Positions 1 to 32,394 of a stretch of DNA of 64,000 bases are shown in pieces. The notes beneath the pieces are model-generated. The model had not been told where the DNA came from. It made no database searches and was given only the letters and a program-made list of their open reading frames with translations. Each line of letters begins with the position of its first letter. Positions within the stretch are counted from its first letter, which is position 1. The stretch is from Silurus meridionalis (taxonomy: Eukaryota > Chordata > Actinopteri > Siluriformes > Siluridae), in assembly GCF_014805685.1 (NCBI RefSeq), contig NC_060896.1:12099389-12163388 (forward strand). The letters run 5' to 3'. The position numbers were made by a program, and so were the translations under genes.

Positions 1-81
1 TATATGGACTGCAGTTATACAGTGTGTTTGGATGTCTCTTTTGGAAGGAATGTACATTAAGCATGCAGTGTCATGCAGTGA

Positions 82-7066
<6,985 letters not shown>

Positions 7067-10000
7067 GATTCCCGTCTTGTCCAGTAGGGGCCCACCGGTG
7101 CAGTGTGCCTTTCCTCACTGCTGCCATTACACAAGCTAGAGAGCCATGTGCTGGGTGTTCCTCGGTTATCCTTCATCTTTCTGCTGCACACCAGGATGGG
7201 TGTCCTCCCTCCATCCTATTTATGGAAACACACAACAGCCTGCGTTGCTACTTCTCTTTTCTTCCCCTGTCAGTGTTTCTGTCAGAAAAGCATAGTGAAG
7301 CATTTACACTCACACACACACATACACCGGGACACATTTACATTTGTGAACATCTGACAGGCTTACAGTAGCTGTTACCGATTTAGATTTCAAAATTTGT
7401 CTTACATAATTCAAAACCTTTTTTTTTTTGCTTTCCTGTTGCATTAAACACTCTGTAGATATACCTTCACTTCATTTCAGTACAGCAGTGATGGCACACC
7501 GAGCTCACCCTGAAAGATACTTGGCGTATTGGCGTCTACTGCATGAATTAATGGATTACAATACCCCCCCCCCCCCTTTTTTTTTTTCAGGAATGCGTGA
7601 TGTAAATTATTACAAGCACAAATGAGTTGCGTGGCGAAGGCGTGTCAGTTCTGCGACCTTTTTCTTGCACGAGTTTCTCGCATACAGACACAAAGTGGCC
7701 AGCATGTCCCTTTGCAGTGCTGTGCAGTGCAATCTTCAGCTTAGCATTAAATCGGTTGGCCCTCTTCTTTGCGTGCTGTTTAAAGGTAAAGCATTGATTT
7801 TTCACATTTGCACTAAACAGGCATCATATTTACTTGATTGACTTCTTGACTTCTTTCCATTGAGGACTGTTGGGATATAAGTGTGGGAGGAAACCTCATT
7901 GATTTTTAAGCCCTTAATGCAGCCTTTTGAACTTTCATACAATATTTTTCCTCTCACTTTTACCCTGTTTGTGCATTCGATTTTACAGTTTCATGCATTT
8001 TCAATTAACTTAAATTAATAATAATAATTAAAAAAAAAAAAGTTAAAACATTTGCCAAAGATGGAAAAATACTAAGCAGACCATTTTTATTTGACAGAAA
8101 GTTAATACCTTTTTTGTTTCCGGGTTACACCCCAGAAATCCTTATTATTATAATTATATACTCTTATTTAAAGCTATTTTAGTACTAGATATTCTATCCT
8201 CTCAAACATTGTTGTGTGCTTCTTCTTTTTTCTGGTTTCTGGTCTACAGAGAGGTCTGGTAGTGTATATGTCCCAGACAGACATGAAGTTTTTCTCTCTG
8301 TCTCTGCTGCCGTGTCCGTTGATGTACAGATCTGTAAATAGTGTAATCTTGAAGTCTTCTCCATTTAAGCTCATGGTACAGTGTGGGTTCAGATCAAGTT
8401 GAACCATGGAAATCTCTTGTCAAATACGCTTCATATTGTCCTTTCCTATTGAGTTTTAAAACCTGGGTGCTTCAGATGCACACTGTAGCAGCAGCAGCCC
8501 CATGTTTGACCAGTGTTAGGAGACAATGTAAGATGACTGCAGTGTTACAGGACTGCTGAAGGATCTTTATTTTTTATTTTTTTTTTATGTTCATCTAAAT
8601 AAGGGGGAGTCTAATCATCCGGCATTCGTTTGGTGGTTCTCTTGCTAAATAAAACACACCTGATTCACCTCATCATTTCATTACCAGGTTTGGAGTTGTG
8701 TTTAACAAGGGAAGTCATGAATCGTGCTACAGTGTCACTCTGAAGGACCCATGTGTTTTAAAAAAAAAAAAAAAAAAGAAAGAAAACTGAGCCCTACAGT
8801 GTCGAATGCTTTTAGATAGAAATGTGTGGCGATGTTTTCTTCTGTAGCAGGAGAGTCTGCCTCCACTGAACAAAGCTGCAGTATGTGTTATAGGCGTATG
8901 TGGGCATTGATTGGTCTCCTGTGCATATGCACAAGGAAGGTTGTGGTTCATGTTCTTAGTTCTACCCCCTCGCTTACAGTTCTACATGGAAAAAAAAGAA
9001 ACTAAAAGCTGCAACCTGTTGTTAGGACTGTCATCTACTACCAAGTTTGACTTGAGTGCAAATTAAATTATTTAAACTGCTGTGTGTATGATTGAGCATG
9101 TACAGCTAAACTAAAAAAAAAAGGTGTACTGTCTGTTACAGCTGCACAAGTATGTATGAAAGGAAAAATGTGAAAGGGATTAGGAAATCAAGTCCCATAC
9201 TTTTAGTTTAAAAAGTACTTTGGTAGAAAATCCATGAAAACCCTGTTTACCTGTAACGACACCTTTTTACATTCGTGGCACCAGATGATTCCCAGCAGGT
9301 CATTCAGTTGCTCATGACTCAACGTTCACACTGGTGGTTGTGGCGCTTCAGCAGAACGAAGCATGCACTTTGGTAGAATCTAGTCGAAGTTCTTACAAAT
9401 AGCTTTTACATTCATACGAGGGTATTTTTTACGTGCACAACTCGAGTCTCGAGTTCAGAACTTCATCCAGGAAAATTCTGAAAGGAAGCAGCACAACCAC
9501 TCAGTCTGCCCATTTAAGAAACATTTTAGGAGAGTAGTTTGATGGGCCAATTGCCTGCCCAATCTCAGGTGGATTTTTTTTTTTTGAATGCCGGGAACAG
9601 GTTTTCATCAGCGTTCTTACTTCCTGTTTATGACATTATGCTAATGTTGCATTGGAACGATTCAGAAACGGAACTTCTGTTCGGTGTAATTCACATATAA
9701 ATGCTATGTATTGTAGTTCTGACATATGTTTTCACCCCACCCTCAAAAACTATTTTTGTTTTGTTTTGTGGATTCAGTATATTTAACCCATTTCTGGAAA
9801 TGGGATTCTTAATTACACATGAATCACACTTCATTGCAATGTGGTGTTTTGTATTTCGCAAGCGACACTTAGAAAATTGGTATTTAACAGGTATTCTTTT
9901 TTTTTCTCTTTTTTTGTTCATTTGTTTTTAAAGCAATAACTCTTAGCTGTGGTAAAGAATTCATCGAAAATGGCCAGCTATAAGCTTGCACAAGGCCTCT

Positions 10001-10160
10001 GATAAACCCATGCAAAAATGCTGTGACTAGTTTTTCTCTCGTCTAGTCTACTGAAAGCACGACGTTTGCAATTTTATAAACTGCATTCATGTTTTGTTCA
10101 TTAAACATTGTTACAGTGTGTTCAGCAAGAATAACATTTGAAGACTGGATGTAATAAATA
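7067..10160 (+). other. Probable PHAF1 3' untranslated region
   Basis: About 3.1 kb follow the PHAF1 stop with no convincing gene. Many T-runs and A-runs and short open frames occur, none with family resemblance. A canonical AATAAA lies at 10153-10158 just before a T-rich tract, and is the best visible poly(A) signal. The B3GNT9 stop on the opposite strand is only about 480 bp further on. The true 3' end is inferred; earlier weak signals could be used. Confidence 0.5.
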
Positions 10161-10641
10161 TGGGCAAAATTGTGTTGTTTGTTTGTTTGTTTTTTTTCTT
10201 TTTAAAGTGAAAACCAAAGTCTTAGATACATAGTGCATGCTCGAATTCAGTGCTCTGGCATTAACAGTTACACTTCAGTAAAACTTTTATAAAGACGACT
10301 GTTTACCAAACAATAAACAGCAGATGATTTCAACAACGTTAAAAAGATGGGAAATAGAAACATGCTAATTTGGAATAACTGAGCTATGTGATCATTTGAG
10401 TATGTACTATATTCCACATTCTTGTCATTATGATGAGGCTAAATTGGATGTGCTCCCTTGGGCTTTACTGTCTCTAGAAAGGGTTCATGCATATGTCCTT
10501 GGCCTCCACAGTTTGCCGTTATAGATTGTAACAGTGCCATCAGTAGCAAGGGTAATCATATTAACATCAAACATCATCTCTGAGCTGAAATGGTCCAACC
10601 CTTTTACATTCAAGTCTTTGTCCTTTCACAGCATGAACTTC

Positions 10642-12003
10642 TCAGTGCTTCACAAACACTTGCATGTCATAGTCAGCTTCAACAGAATCCTCAGTCTTAG
10701 CTTGTTTGTGTGTGTTTTTTGTCCATTTAAAGGGTTCAGCCGTATGAGCGTGATTAGTATGACAGCGCACACTAGGGTCATGTAGGAGGTTCCACATAAG
10801 CCAGATTTGTGGCACATTTAGGCTGTGCACCACCATTAACTCACGGTAGAAACATGGGTCAAACACCTGCAGGTGCGGTGCGGCTGAAGGACGCACAATT
10901 CCAAAGGTACGGAAGCCTTCGTGTCGGCTTGGCTTAAGACCGATCCTGAGCAGACACATTCCCAGAAAGACATCGTCAATAGGGAAGAGTTCCACTTCCT
11001 TGCAGGCTGCATGCAGCCTAAGAGCAGTGTGGCCTGACATGACGAATCCTCCGCCTCCTGCATATGAAGGATAGATCCCCTGGCCATATATAAATTCGGG
11101 CACAAAATATTTACTGTCACGTCTGCGAATTGGTTTTGCATGAAAGATGATGTCCCCAACAAAAAGATCCTCATCAGCCTGCCGGCCTGCAAGCATTTCC
11201 AGAATGTTCTCGATGTTCACATAGACGTCCACGTCGCCTTTGAAAATGAACTTGATGTTTGAACAGCTCGAGTTGACCCACCGGAGGAAGTGGGTTTCTT
11301 TAAGAGTCAGATTGAAGAACGTGTCCTCAAAGTCCCAAAGCAGAATGTCCTTGAATGCATGGCTCTCGTATGCCAATAACCGGTCCCACAAAGGAAGCGC
11401 TGTAACGTTCTGGGGCACACCAAGAAGGAAAACGGTAATAATGTTTATTCCTTTCTGGGCTTCGCCTTCTTTGCCCCATGTGCGTCGCACGACCTGTCGC
11501 TTATCAAAATCTACTGCTACTGATTTGATGGCAATCAGCAAATATGGTGCACCTTTAGGCCCTTTACATTTCTCTGGCTGGTCAATGAGCATGTTGAACT
11601 CCCGCTGGTCTTTCCTTCTGAGGTATTCCTTGAAGTCAAACTGAGGACGAGTGGGTGCAGTGGTAGTTTTCACTGTGGGCTTTTTCTTCCCACTTTTTGT
11701 CTTAAATTTAGCTTTGCCTTTTGGAGATTTTAATTTAGCCTGTGGTTTAGATTTGGTTTGTGCCTGGTGTGTTGGCTCCTGATGACAATGAAGCAAATTA
11801 GACGTTTGAGATGGAGGCGGGTTTCCTTTTGTGGGTGCTCCAAGAAGTGCTCGAGAACTGCTAGAACCATGTTCAATACGAACCACCTCCCAGATTGGTG
11901 TTAAACTCTGGTGAGCATACCACAGTATGCAGATTAGTACCAGCAAGATGAGGGTGCAAAACACATCTCCTTTAACATGGATTCTCCTCATTCTGTTAAA
12001 CAC
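10642..12003 (-). CDS. b3gnt9: Beta-1,3-N-acetylglucosaminyltransferase 9-like (GT31), single coding exon
   Basis: Type II Golgi membrane glycosyltransferase of family GT31, expected to add beta-1,3-linked GlcNAc from UDP-GlcNAc to glycans in the Golgi lumen. The 453-aa frame starts with a short basic tail, one membrane segment at about residues 14-29, then a Lys/Pro/Thr-rich stem (about 45-120). The catalytic domain shows RRTWGKE (173-179), the metal-binding DVD (257-259, in KGDVDVYVN), YAGGGGFVMSG (314-324) and IDDVFLGMC (342-350). Possible N-glycosylation sites are N199, N231 and N244. Family members usually have the coding region in one exon, as here. Assignment to B3GNT9 rests on the sequence type plus its position beside PHAF1, as in human 16q22.1. 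The start was chosen as the first Met before the membrane anchor. Confidence 0.9.
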   Translation of the reverse strand: MFNRMRRIHVKGDVFCTLILLVLICILWYAHQSLTPIWEVVRIEHGSSSSRALLGAPTKGNPPPSQTSNLLHCHQEPTHQAQTKSKPQAKLKSPKGKAKFKTKSGKKKPTVKTTTAPTRPQFDFKEYLRRKDQREFNMLIDQPEKCKGPKGAPYLLIAIKSVAVDFDKRQVVRRTWGKEGEAQKGINIITVFLLGVPQNVTALPLWDRLLAYESHAFKDILLWDFEDTFFNLTLKETHFLRWVNSSCSNIKFIFKGDVDVYVNIENILEMLAGRQADEDLFVGDIIFHAKPIRRRDSKYFVPEFIYGQGIYPSYAGGGGFVMSGHTALRLHAACKEVELFPIDDVFLGMCLLRIGLKPSRHEGFRTFGIVRPSAAPHLQVFDPCFYRELMVVHSLNVPQIWLMWNLLHDPSVRCHTNHAHTAEPFKWTKNTHKQAKTEDSVEADYDMQVFVKH

Positions 12004-12302
12004 TGGATTAACAAGCCTTCTTTTTTTGATTGCTCACTAAGCATGGAATCTGCAGATTCATCATACTGTCACGGTTTTAATCACTGCCAACGATTCCAAC
12101 CAAACCAGACTCCATTTGGAGTGATGTTTATCTCCTGCTTGAGTGTGAGCTTGATTTTTCCCAACTGGGATTTTTTTTTCCAGCATTAAAAAGGGAAGCG
12201 ATCTGAGGAACTACAATCCGAGTATGTGGCAAAAGATGGTCATTTTTAAAGCTTAAAGTTGTCTTTAACTCACACTTCCATGTCCCATGTCAAAGGTAGG
12301 TC

Positions 12303-14232
12303 CTAAAAACAGAAATACAGTATAGTATTTAGCTAAACATAAACAGTTAAGAGAAGTCCAGAATTATTGTAATCATTCTTGAAAATGACTGTAATTAAAG
12401 TCCTATTCCTGTATATATACAACTTTCATATAAAATTAAAATGAGAATAAAATCAAGCCAAAACATTTTTAATAATATATAACAAAATACTAAACCACAC
12501 AGTATTTCAATATTAAAACTCAATTTAAATAATTAAAAGTGTAAAATAAAGTGTAAAAATTATAAAAAATTATAATTATTATTGAAAATTATTACTAAAT
12601 ATAGAGAGCTCTTCAGCAGATTTCTAAATATGTAAAATGCTCAGTTTTAAAGTTCACCCTGTGCATCCCAAAAAATTGTATATCAACATATAAACAATTC
12701 GACTTAACAAAAAACTCCAGTGCAGGTTTAACAGGATTCTTTGTGGCCCATGTCAGAAGATTTCTAACTTTAAATGTGCTTACATTAACATTCCTTGTAT
12801 GTCCAGTGCCCTATGCACTGATGATCCATAGCAATAAAACACCCCCCTATTAAGACGTGAATAACACTTATCTCTTTACAATGCCATGGTCGAGAGGTGG
12901 GATATATTAGGCAGTAAGTGAACAGTAAGTTCTGTGTTGGACGACTGGGTCAGAGCATCCCCACAGCAGCAGGTCAGGTGGTACATTCCTGGTATGCAGT
13001 GATTAGTAGCAAATATAGTAACAAATACGGTCCAATGAAGGACAAAGCAGTAAACCAGCAAAAGGGTAATGGCAACCAGACCTCACTAATGTGAGTGCAC
13101 CCCTGCATGTCTGGTCTCATCCCATAAAGCAGCTTCTGAAGCATAACTTGTTGAAAAAGTTAATGCTGTTTATTATAGAAATGTGCCAAAACCCATAGTG
13201 CATCACTGTTCAGAGTGACCATGCTGATCTCTGTCCACCATAGACACCCCCTACAATGGACATATAAGCATCAGAACTGCACCAAGAAGTATGTATGTAT
13301 GTATGTGTGTATGTATGTATGTATGTATGTATGTATGTGTATGTATGTATGTATGTGTGTATGTATGTAAGTATGGATAGCACAGCAACACTATTGTGCT
13401 TTTTACTTTTTATCTTTTTGAATTTATCTTAATTCTATCATGTATTTTTGTGCTACTTAAGCAAATAGGTATACTCAAAGCAAATGTTTTTAGAATCAGC
13501 ATATTGGAAGCGTCAGTCAACACTACGTACTTTGCTTTTAAAGGGTAATTTGTCAAGAGTGTTAAATGTGTCAGAAGAATAGATTTGATAGTGTTCGAGA
13601 TGGTTTCCATGTAAAAGAGCAATAAACAGGCCAAGGCCTGGACCATAAGTAAATCATAATTTACTTCTTTTTAAATAGAGATTTAATGGGTTCTGAATTG
13701 AGCTGTTTGACATTTTAACTTTGGTATATAATTTGTTACTAATTGGCCAAACACCACACCCAAAGGTCTCCTGGGAGCACAACAATATTAGGTACTGTAG
13801 GTGGTTTTAACGTTATGGCTGAACAGTGGATATTCAGCTACACTATGGAAACATAGGGGGTTTGTTAGACATAAAGGAATGAAGTTTGCCATGTTTACAA
13901 AGAAAAAAGTGTGTCTTCCTGATCAATTTTCTGAGTTGCATTGCGTTTTAGTTTAGTTTGGGATTTGTGCGTGGATAAGGCAGAACTGCAATTTCCTTTA
14001 GCCTTTCTTGGCTGAAGAGGTCCAGATGTAAAACATCCTTCTTGCATGAATCTTTTTTTTTTTTGCCAGAGGCAGGAGTCAAGTTACAATTCTAACATGT
14101 AGAGCTCCATTCCCTACTTTGTGAAAACTTTTCTTCAGTTTTCTAACGTTAATAATAAACTAGCCACATTTTAAACTGAACAGTTATAAAAGTTTTTTTG
14201 TTTGAATCTAATAGTAACAAAAGAAGACTTAC
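12303..14232 (-). other. Probable 5' untranslated intron of B3GNT9
   Basis: On the minus strand a consensus donor (ttcttg|gtaagt) occurs with the exon ending at 14233, and an acceptor (ctgtttttag|ga) with the exon beginning at 12302, about 300 bp before the ATG. The interval has no recognisable exon or gene; it is AT-rich and holds the tetranucleotide repeat at 13290-13366. The intron is inferred from splice motifs only. Confidence 0.45.
13290..13366. repeat. (TATG)n microsatellite
   Basis: Imperfect run of ATGT/TATG units with a few GTGT interruptions. Confidence 0.9.
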
Positions 14233-14389
14233 CAAGAATTGGTATCTATCCAAGGATACATTAAAACTCGAGAAAGACCATTCATAGGATATGGTTCCAT
14301 ATAAAAACGCGTTGAACGGGATATACTATAAAAAGACTATAATAAAATACTATTTAAAAATATATAAAATCAGCAGAGTACTGATGCTC

Positions 14390-14530
14390 CTTACTTCACG
14401 CTGCGGCTGGAAAAGACGAGTTGTTTTAAGCACGCGACCCCTTTAAGTAGCTGAAGGGGTCACGTGACAGCCAGATGCCAGCGCAGCAAGCCGCGCGCGC
14501 GGTGATTAGAGGTGAGGAAGGAGGGCGCGT
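14390..14530 (-). promoter_or_regulatory. Probable B3GNT9 promoter with GTCACGTGAC palindrome
   Basis: A short GC- and CpG-rich island (including CCGCGCGCGCGG) stands out in AT-rich DNA, upstream of the inferred B3GNT9 first exon. It contains the perfect palindrome GTCACGTGAC at 14459-14468, which is the optimal CLEAR/E-box type site known for TFEB, MITF and USF. No TATA box is obvious. Transcription start is not determined. Confidence 0.5.
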
Positions 14531-15267
14531 GATAACGCTACAGCGGGGATTTGCCCAAGTTGCAAATATGTTACTGTCGTTGGTTTGAAAAAAATTATTA
14601 AATATATATTATTAAATTCACGTCTGAGACATGGGTGTGAGCTGTGTACCTTTTAGTCATCCTGCTTTGTCAGTGACAGAAATGTGAAATAAATCAGCAA
14701 TTGTTTTAACAAACAACAAAAATTTTTTTTTTTACATTTTCTGATCAGAAATTGCACTTAAAGGCATGTCAAATTAAAAAAGAAAAATGATTATGCACCC
14801 TTTAATATGCTGCTGGATGCAGTCTGCATGGATCCTGCTATTGAGTGACTTGGAGTGAGGTCCAGGGCAGGTGAGGCACTGGACATACAGAGCCAGATTT
14901 ACACATATATCAACCATAAAGAAAAAAAATATGACATTCTCAATAAATGTAAATTTAATAAATGTTATTTTTTTCCCAGATTTTCATTTTCACTTGGTGG
15001 AAAGATGTGGGATGAACCAGGGAAGAACCTGTTAGGTTTTTACAATGGCTCTTTTTGACAATTCAGCTAGATATTCATTCATACAACAAAAATGAAAATA
15101 TACATTGCATAGTCTTATCTTTATGATAATTATGAACATATTTATAAATAAAATCCACAGGCCTATCTTTATGGACAATGTTTGAAGTAGTTCAGTTAGC
15201 TATGATGGGTCTGGCATTATTTATCACTGCCCTTCTAATTTCAAGAAACTTTGGACGTTACTTATAG
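14531..15267. other. Intergenic, nothing recognised
   Basis: AT-rich sequence between the B3GNT9 promoter and the transposon block. No conserved frame, RNA gene or clear repeat was seen. Confidence 0.5.
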
Positions 15268-15490
15268 TCAGAGATGGGAAGTAATGTATTTTTGGAATCA
15301 GTAAATTACCTCACAATTTGGCTTCTTTTTACTTAAGTACATGTCAGACCCCAAACTACTTTACTTTAACTTGAGTGAAAAAGTGTAGTCAGTACTTTAA
15401 CATTTACCAGAGACTTTTAAAACATGAGTATCTGTACTTCTATCTGAGTGAAGGATGTGTGTATTTTTACCATTCTCTGATTATAGTATT
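15268..15490. mobile_element. hAT-like terminal fragment (actttacttgagta type), tentative
   Basis: Sequence such as gggaagtaatgta, ttttacttaagtaca and ctttaacttgagtgaaaaagt resembles the ends of fish hAT-like elements and is similar in kind to the ends of the element at 25988-27843. Clear inverted ends and a duplication were not found. Confidence 0.4.
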
Positions 15491-15645
15491 TTCCATTTTG
15501 AGTGCCCATACAGTGTAGACACATTTTGAATAAAGAAAAACAGAGCTAAATTAACAGTTAAGTTGTAACTATAGTGCAAATATTTAAAAGCTATTTTGTT
15601 TCCACAATCTGTAAAATTTGGTTTGCGCTAGCTAATAGTAGAAGG

Positions 15646-15945
15646 AGTCAAGTCAAGTCAAGTCAAGTGGCTTTTATTGTCATTTTTACTATACACAGTG
15701 GTACACAGTACACAGTAAAAACGAAACAACGTTCCTCCGGAACCCTGGTGCTACACTAAACAACAAAACAACATAAAGTGCATCGAGTGCAGCCTGGTGC
15801 AAACAGTGCAAACAAAAGAACAGTACAGACAGACAGAGTGCAGACAGACAACACAAGACAAGACAAAAGACAAAAACCAAGTATAAGACAAAAACCAAGT
15901 ATAAGACAAAAACCAAGTATAAGACAAAAACCAAGTATAGAGTCA
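15646..15945 (-). mobile_element. 3' tail of a fish retroposon (LINE/SINE tail), minus orientation
   Basis: Read on the minus strand it ends in atgacaataaaagccacttg followed by repeated ACTTG units, and includes a block with ggttccggaggaacgttgtt. A shorter copy of the same tail occurs in the opposite orientation at 35485-35580. The AATAAA-like block followed by short tandem terminal units is typical of a non-LTR element 3' end. The parent family is not identified. Confidence 0.65.
15873..15938. repeat. 18-bp tandem repeat, about 3.7 copies
   Basis: Unit aaaaccaagtataagaca, copies at 15873, 15891, 15909 and a partial at 15927, almost identical. It lies inside the retroposon tail and has no spacers, so it is a minisatellite and not a CRISPR array. 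Confidence 0.9.
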
Positions 15946-17473
15946 TCTGGGATGTGAGTCATCAGGGATATGAGTGTCATTATTTGAGCCACCATCATTA
16001 CAGAATGGGTTTTGGCTGTCTCTCATGCTACTGTTTTTTGCAGTTTTATTGAAGTCAATTGATATTTATAGGTCTATAAACAGTATATTGTGATAGTCGT
16101 GCACATGCACTTAGGTTCAGGTCAGTTTGAATGGGATTGCACAGTCAGAAATGAGGCAGAGCTCCTTGGCTACTGCACTTTATTGTGCCTTGCTGGGAAG
16201 CTGAACTCTGCAACCTTGTGATTTTCACAATAAAAATGATCTCAATCGGAGAAATTACATTCTTAACATAGATCAGAGAGATCGTTGTTGGAAAAAATGT
16301 TCACCTCACATTTAGTTTGTATTGAAATTTTATATTGAAATATTTCAATAACAATAATAATTCTCCTGATTGCATGTCTCTAATGCAAACCAACTGTTTT
16401 TGGACAAATGTATCTATTATTATAGCTTTGAGACTCTTATTTTAGCTATGGAGAATGGGCCATTTTATGTAGCTTCTCATTTCACTTCTTGGAGTGACAA
16501 ATCTAATTTTACTGGTTTATTATTTGATTCTTGGGGTCTCATCATTGGATTCACACTTTTATTGGAGACACACTGTTACATGCCTATTGTCATTAATGTA
16601 AGTATAGTAGCAATTTTCCATTGGGCAGCAGCATATCACACCATTGCTTGATAAATAATCTGAAAATCTTAACTTGATTTGTTATTTTCTAATTGAAATA
16701 AGGATTTGTCTTCTTTTTATACATATTGAATTAGATTGAAAATTAAGTTGTGTTGCTGACAGGTGTTGTCCTCCTAGTGCATCAGAATATCACCAGAACT
16801 AAAACAAAGTCTATAGGCAGTGGTAATACAAATCACATCTTATATCATTTACACCACATTTCTTCACAAAATCATCAGTTTTACCCATGTCTTGCCTGAC
16901 TGAGAAGCAAGAGAAATATTGTTTTCTCCAATCTTTCATTAGTTTATTTTTTGTTAGATTTTATGAAGTTTTGCCTTTTTATTCATCCGTTTGTCTTTTT
17001 TTCTTGATGGGCAAACGTTTTCTAAGAAAAAAAAGATTACTATTTAATTGTATATGTTGTATTCTGTTTCACATTATGCTTGCTATCAAAAATAGTAAAA
17101 TAAGTTCCTGGAAATTAATCATTATTAAATGAGCCATCTGAATGAAAAAGTGATGTTTTGCTGCTCAATTGTACACTAGAGACTATCTCCAACATTAGTT
17201 TTATAGACTACAGAAGGAATCACTGGATTTTAATGGAGAAATAATATATTTGTTTTTATTATTTAAAAAATAAGTTTGACTGAAAGCCAATAAAAATGGC
17301 TACCAACCAGAAATATGTATTTCTGCTCATAAGTAGGTCTATTTGGTGGTAATGTGAATCAAATCTCGTTAAACATGAACCAGTGTAATCTTGTTTTCAT
17401 TAGTACTGATTGATTTCTTCTTTTTTCCCCCTTCATTTAATTGGTTTATACACATTACAGCCAGTGAGTTCTT
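15946..17473. other. Intergenic, nothing recognised
   Basis: AT-rich sequence with short chance open frames. No gene, RNA or defined repeat could be supported. Confidence 0.5.
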
Positions 17474-18100
17474 CAGAAATCACAATGTATGATTTTTTAA
17501 CTATTTATTTGTATGATACAGCTGCAAATAAGTATTTGAACACCTGAGAAAGTCAATGTTAATATTTGGTACAGTAGCCTTTGTTTGCAATTACAGAGGT
17601 CAAACGTTTCCTGTAGTTTTTTACCAGGTTTGCACACACTGCAGGAGGGATTTTGGCCCACTCCTCCACACATATCTTCTCTAGATCAGTCAGGCTAGGC
17701 CACGACAGAACCTTGATATGCTTCTTTAATGCTCTAACTGAGGGAAGGAGGTTGTTCCCCAAAATCTCGCCATACATGGCCCCGGTCATCCTCTCCTTAA
17801 TACAGTGCAGTCGCCCTGTCCCATGTGCAGAAAAACACCCCCAAAGCATGATGTGCTATACTACTAATGTAATTGCAAACACAGGCTACTGTTCCAAATA
17901 TTAACATTGACTTTCTCAGGTGTTCAAATACATATTTGCAGCTGTATCATACAAATAAATAGTTAAAAAATCATACATTGTGATTTCTGGATTTTTTTTT
18001 TTAGATTATGTCTCTCACAGTGGACATGCACCTACGATGACAATTTCAGACCTCTCCATGATTTCTAAGTGGGAGAACTTGCAAAATAGCAGGGTGTTCA

Positions 18101-18103
<3 letters not shown>
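17474..18103 (-). mobile_element. Internally deleted Tc1-like element with long inverted arms
   Basis: Arms at 17474-17597 and 17868-17989 are inverted copies of each other over about 120 bp with few mismatches (both contain ctatttatttgtatgataca on one strand or the other). Between them, on the minus strand, is a shortened transposase frame (17849-17559, 96 aa): family landmarks such as [16 protein letters not shown] and [20 protein letters not shown] are present, but the segments carrying the second and third catalytic acidic residues are deleted. Sequence 17990-18103 matches the outer part of the right end of this family. The left outer end is missing, and the right is cut by the TA microsatellite. 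The element is dead by itself but could have been mobilised in trans. Confidence 0.8.

Positions 18104-18190
<87 letters not shown>
18103..18190. repeat. (TA)n microsatellite
   Basis: More than forty TA units separating two Tc1-like elements. Confidence 0.95.
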
Positions 18191-31291
<13,101 letters not shown>

Positions 31292-31479
31292 GGTGGCACA
31301 GGGTTGTGCAAGGCTAGGGTCTGAATCAGGTCAAAGGTGATTAAAGATTATTTGGTGATTTAGAGTAAACAGAACAGCATAGGTGTATAATAGTTTCGTA
31401 TAAAAGTCATGCTGGAGCACATTAATGCTAAGTGTAGAAATCCTCTTGTCATTCTCATTAGAATAAACAGCTTAGCGGG

Positions 31480-31930
31480 CGTCTGTCGCCTGAGGACCAG
31501 CGGTTGCCTAGCAACACGGCGCGCTTGGGAAGGCTTTCCTACGTTTGCTAGCGTGCTTTAGAACTATTTTTTATTTACTTAACCCAATTCAAAACAACAA
31601 CAGTCAACAACAACAGACATGTATTACCACATGCGTTCAGAATCGAGTAGAAATTCGAGATCTGTCTACCGGCATTAGATGTGTGCTTCACTTGGCTAGC
31701 TAACTAGCAGTTCGACCTAAAGATGGCTTTTCAGTTGGAATACTTAAAACACGATTAATTTATACTAATGTGTGACACTACATTTGACATCTTAACAACT
31801 TACCCCAATCCTTTATTCGCTGACAGGCAAGAATCGTACTTAGTTACGGTCCTGATTAGCATGCTAAACAGGAGAGATTCCTAGCTCTTCCACGCATGCG
31901 CAGGATTTCTGACGCAGGAGAATCCTGGAG
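31480..31930 (-). promoter_or_regulatory. BBS2 promoter region with RFX X-box
   Basis: Upstream of the BBS2 start, the sequence turns GC-richer around 31480-31560 and contains GTTGCCTAGCAAC at 31503-31515, a perfect inverted-repeat X-box. RFX factors bind this motif upstream of many ciliary genes, BBS genes included. The site is 212 bp from the ATG. A second island with CACGCATGCGCAGG (31892-31905, NRF1-like) lies further up. A possible acceptor (ccctag) shortly before the ATG hints at an untranslated first exon. Confidence 0.6.
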
Positions 31931-32394
31931 AAAAAACTGTGGCGCATATAATAGTGTTCAGGATCTCTCATGTCTATTGTTTATCCGTCATAAAAAACTA
32001 AAACAGATATAAATATGAGCCGATCAGTCTGTGAAGTTTTATAAGAATTTTTTACCGTAGAAGAATGTTGTTGAATCTACAACCTCTTCATCTGAAACAA
32101 CCTTGCTGTTATTTTAAACTAGAAAAATTACAAATGTTTCACCTAAAATGGAATCCAAGTTCGTCATATTTGGGAATCTTAAAGGAACTACCCCATTTCA
32201 TTAATATTTGAGTTTTTCTTCTCCTATCCTCTCTGCTTTTCTTTCTCTCAGTTTTGGTGTCTTCTGATTGATTGATCCATGACAGTAAATTAAAGTAGAT
32301 GCATTTATTTGTCACATGTATATTACCTTCTAAACAGTAACCAAGAGCCTTACCCATTAAGCCCCCACCTCTCTATAATTATTTTACATATTCC

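Noticed and set aside
11240..11644. 134-aa open frame on the plus strand
   Set aside because: It is the shadow of the B3GNT9 coding exon on the other strand.
15873..15938. Regular 18-bp repeats resembling an array
   Set aside because: Units are directly adjacent without spacers and lie in a retroposon tail of a vertebrate; a minisatellite, not CRISPR.
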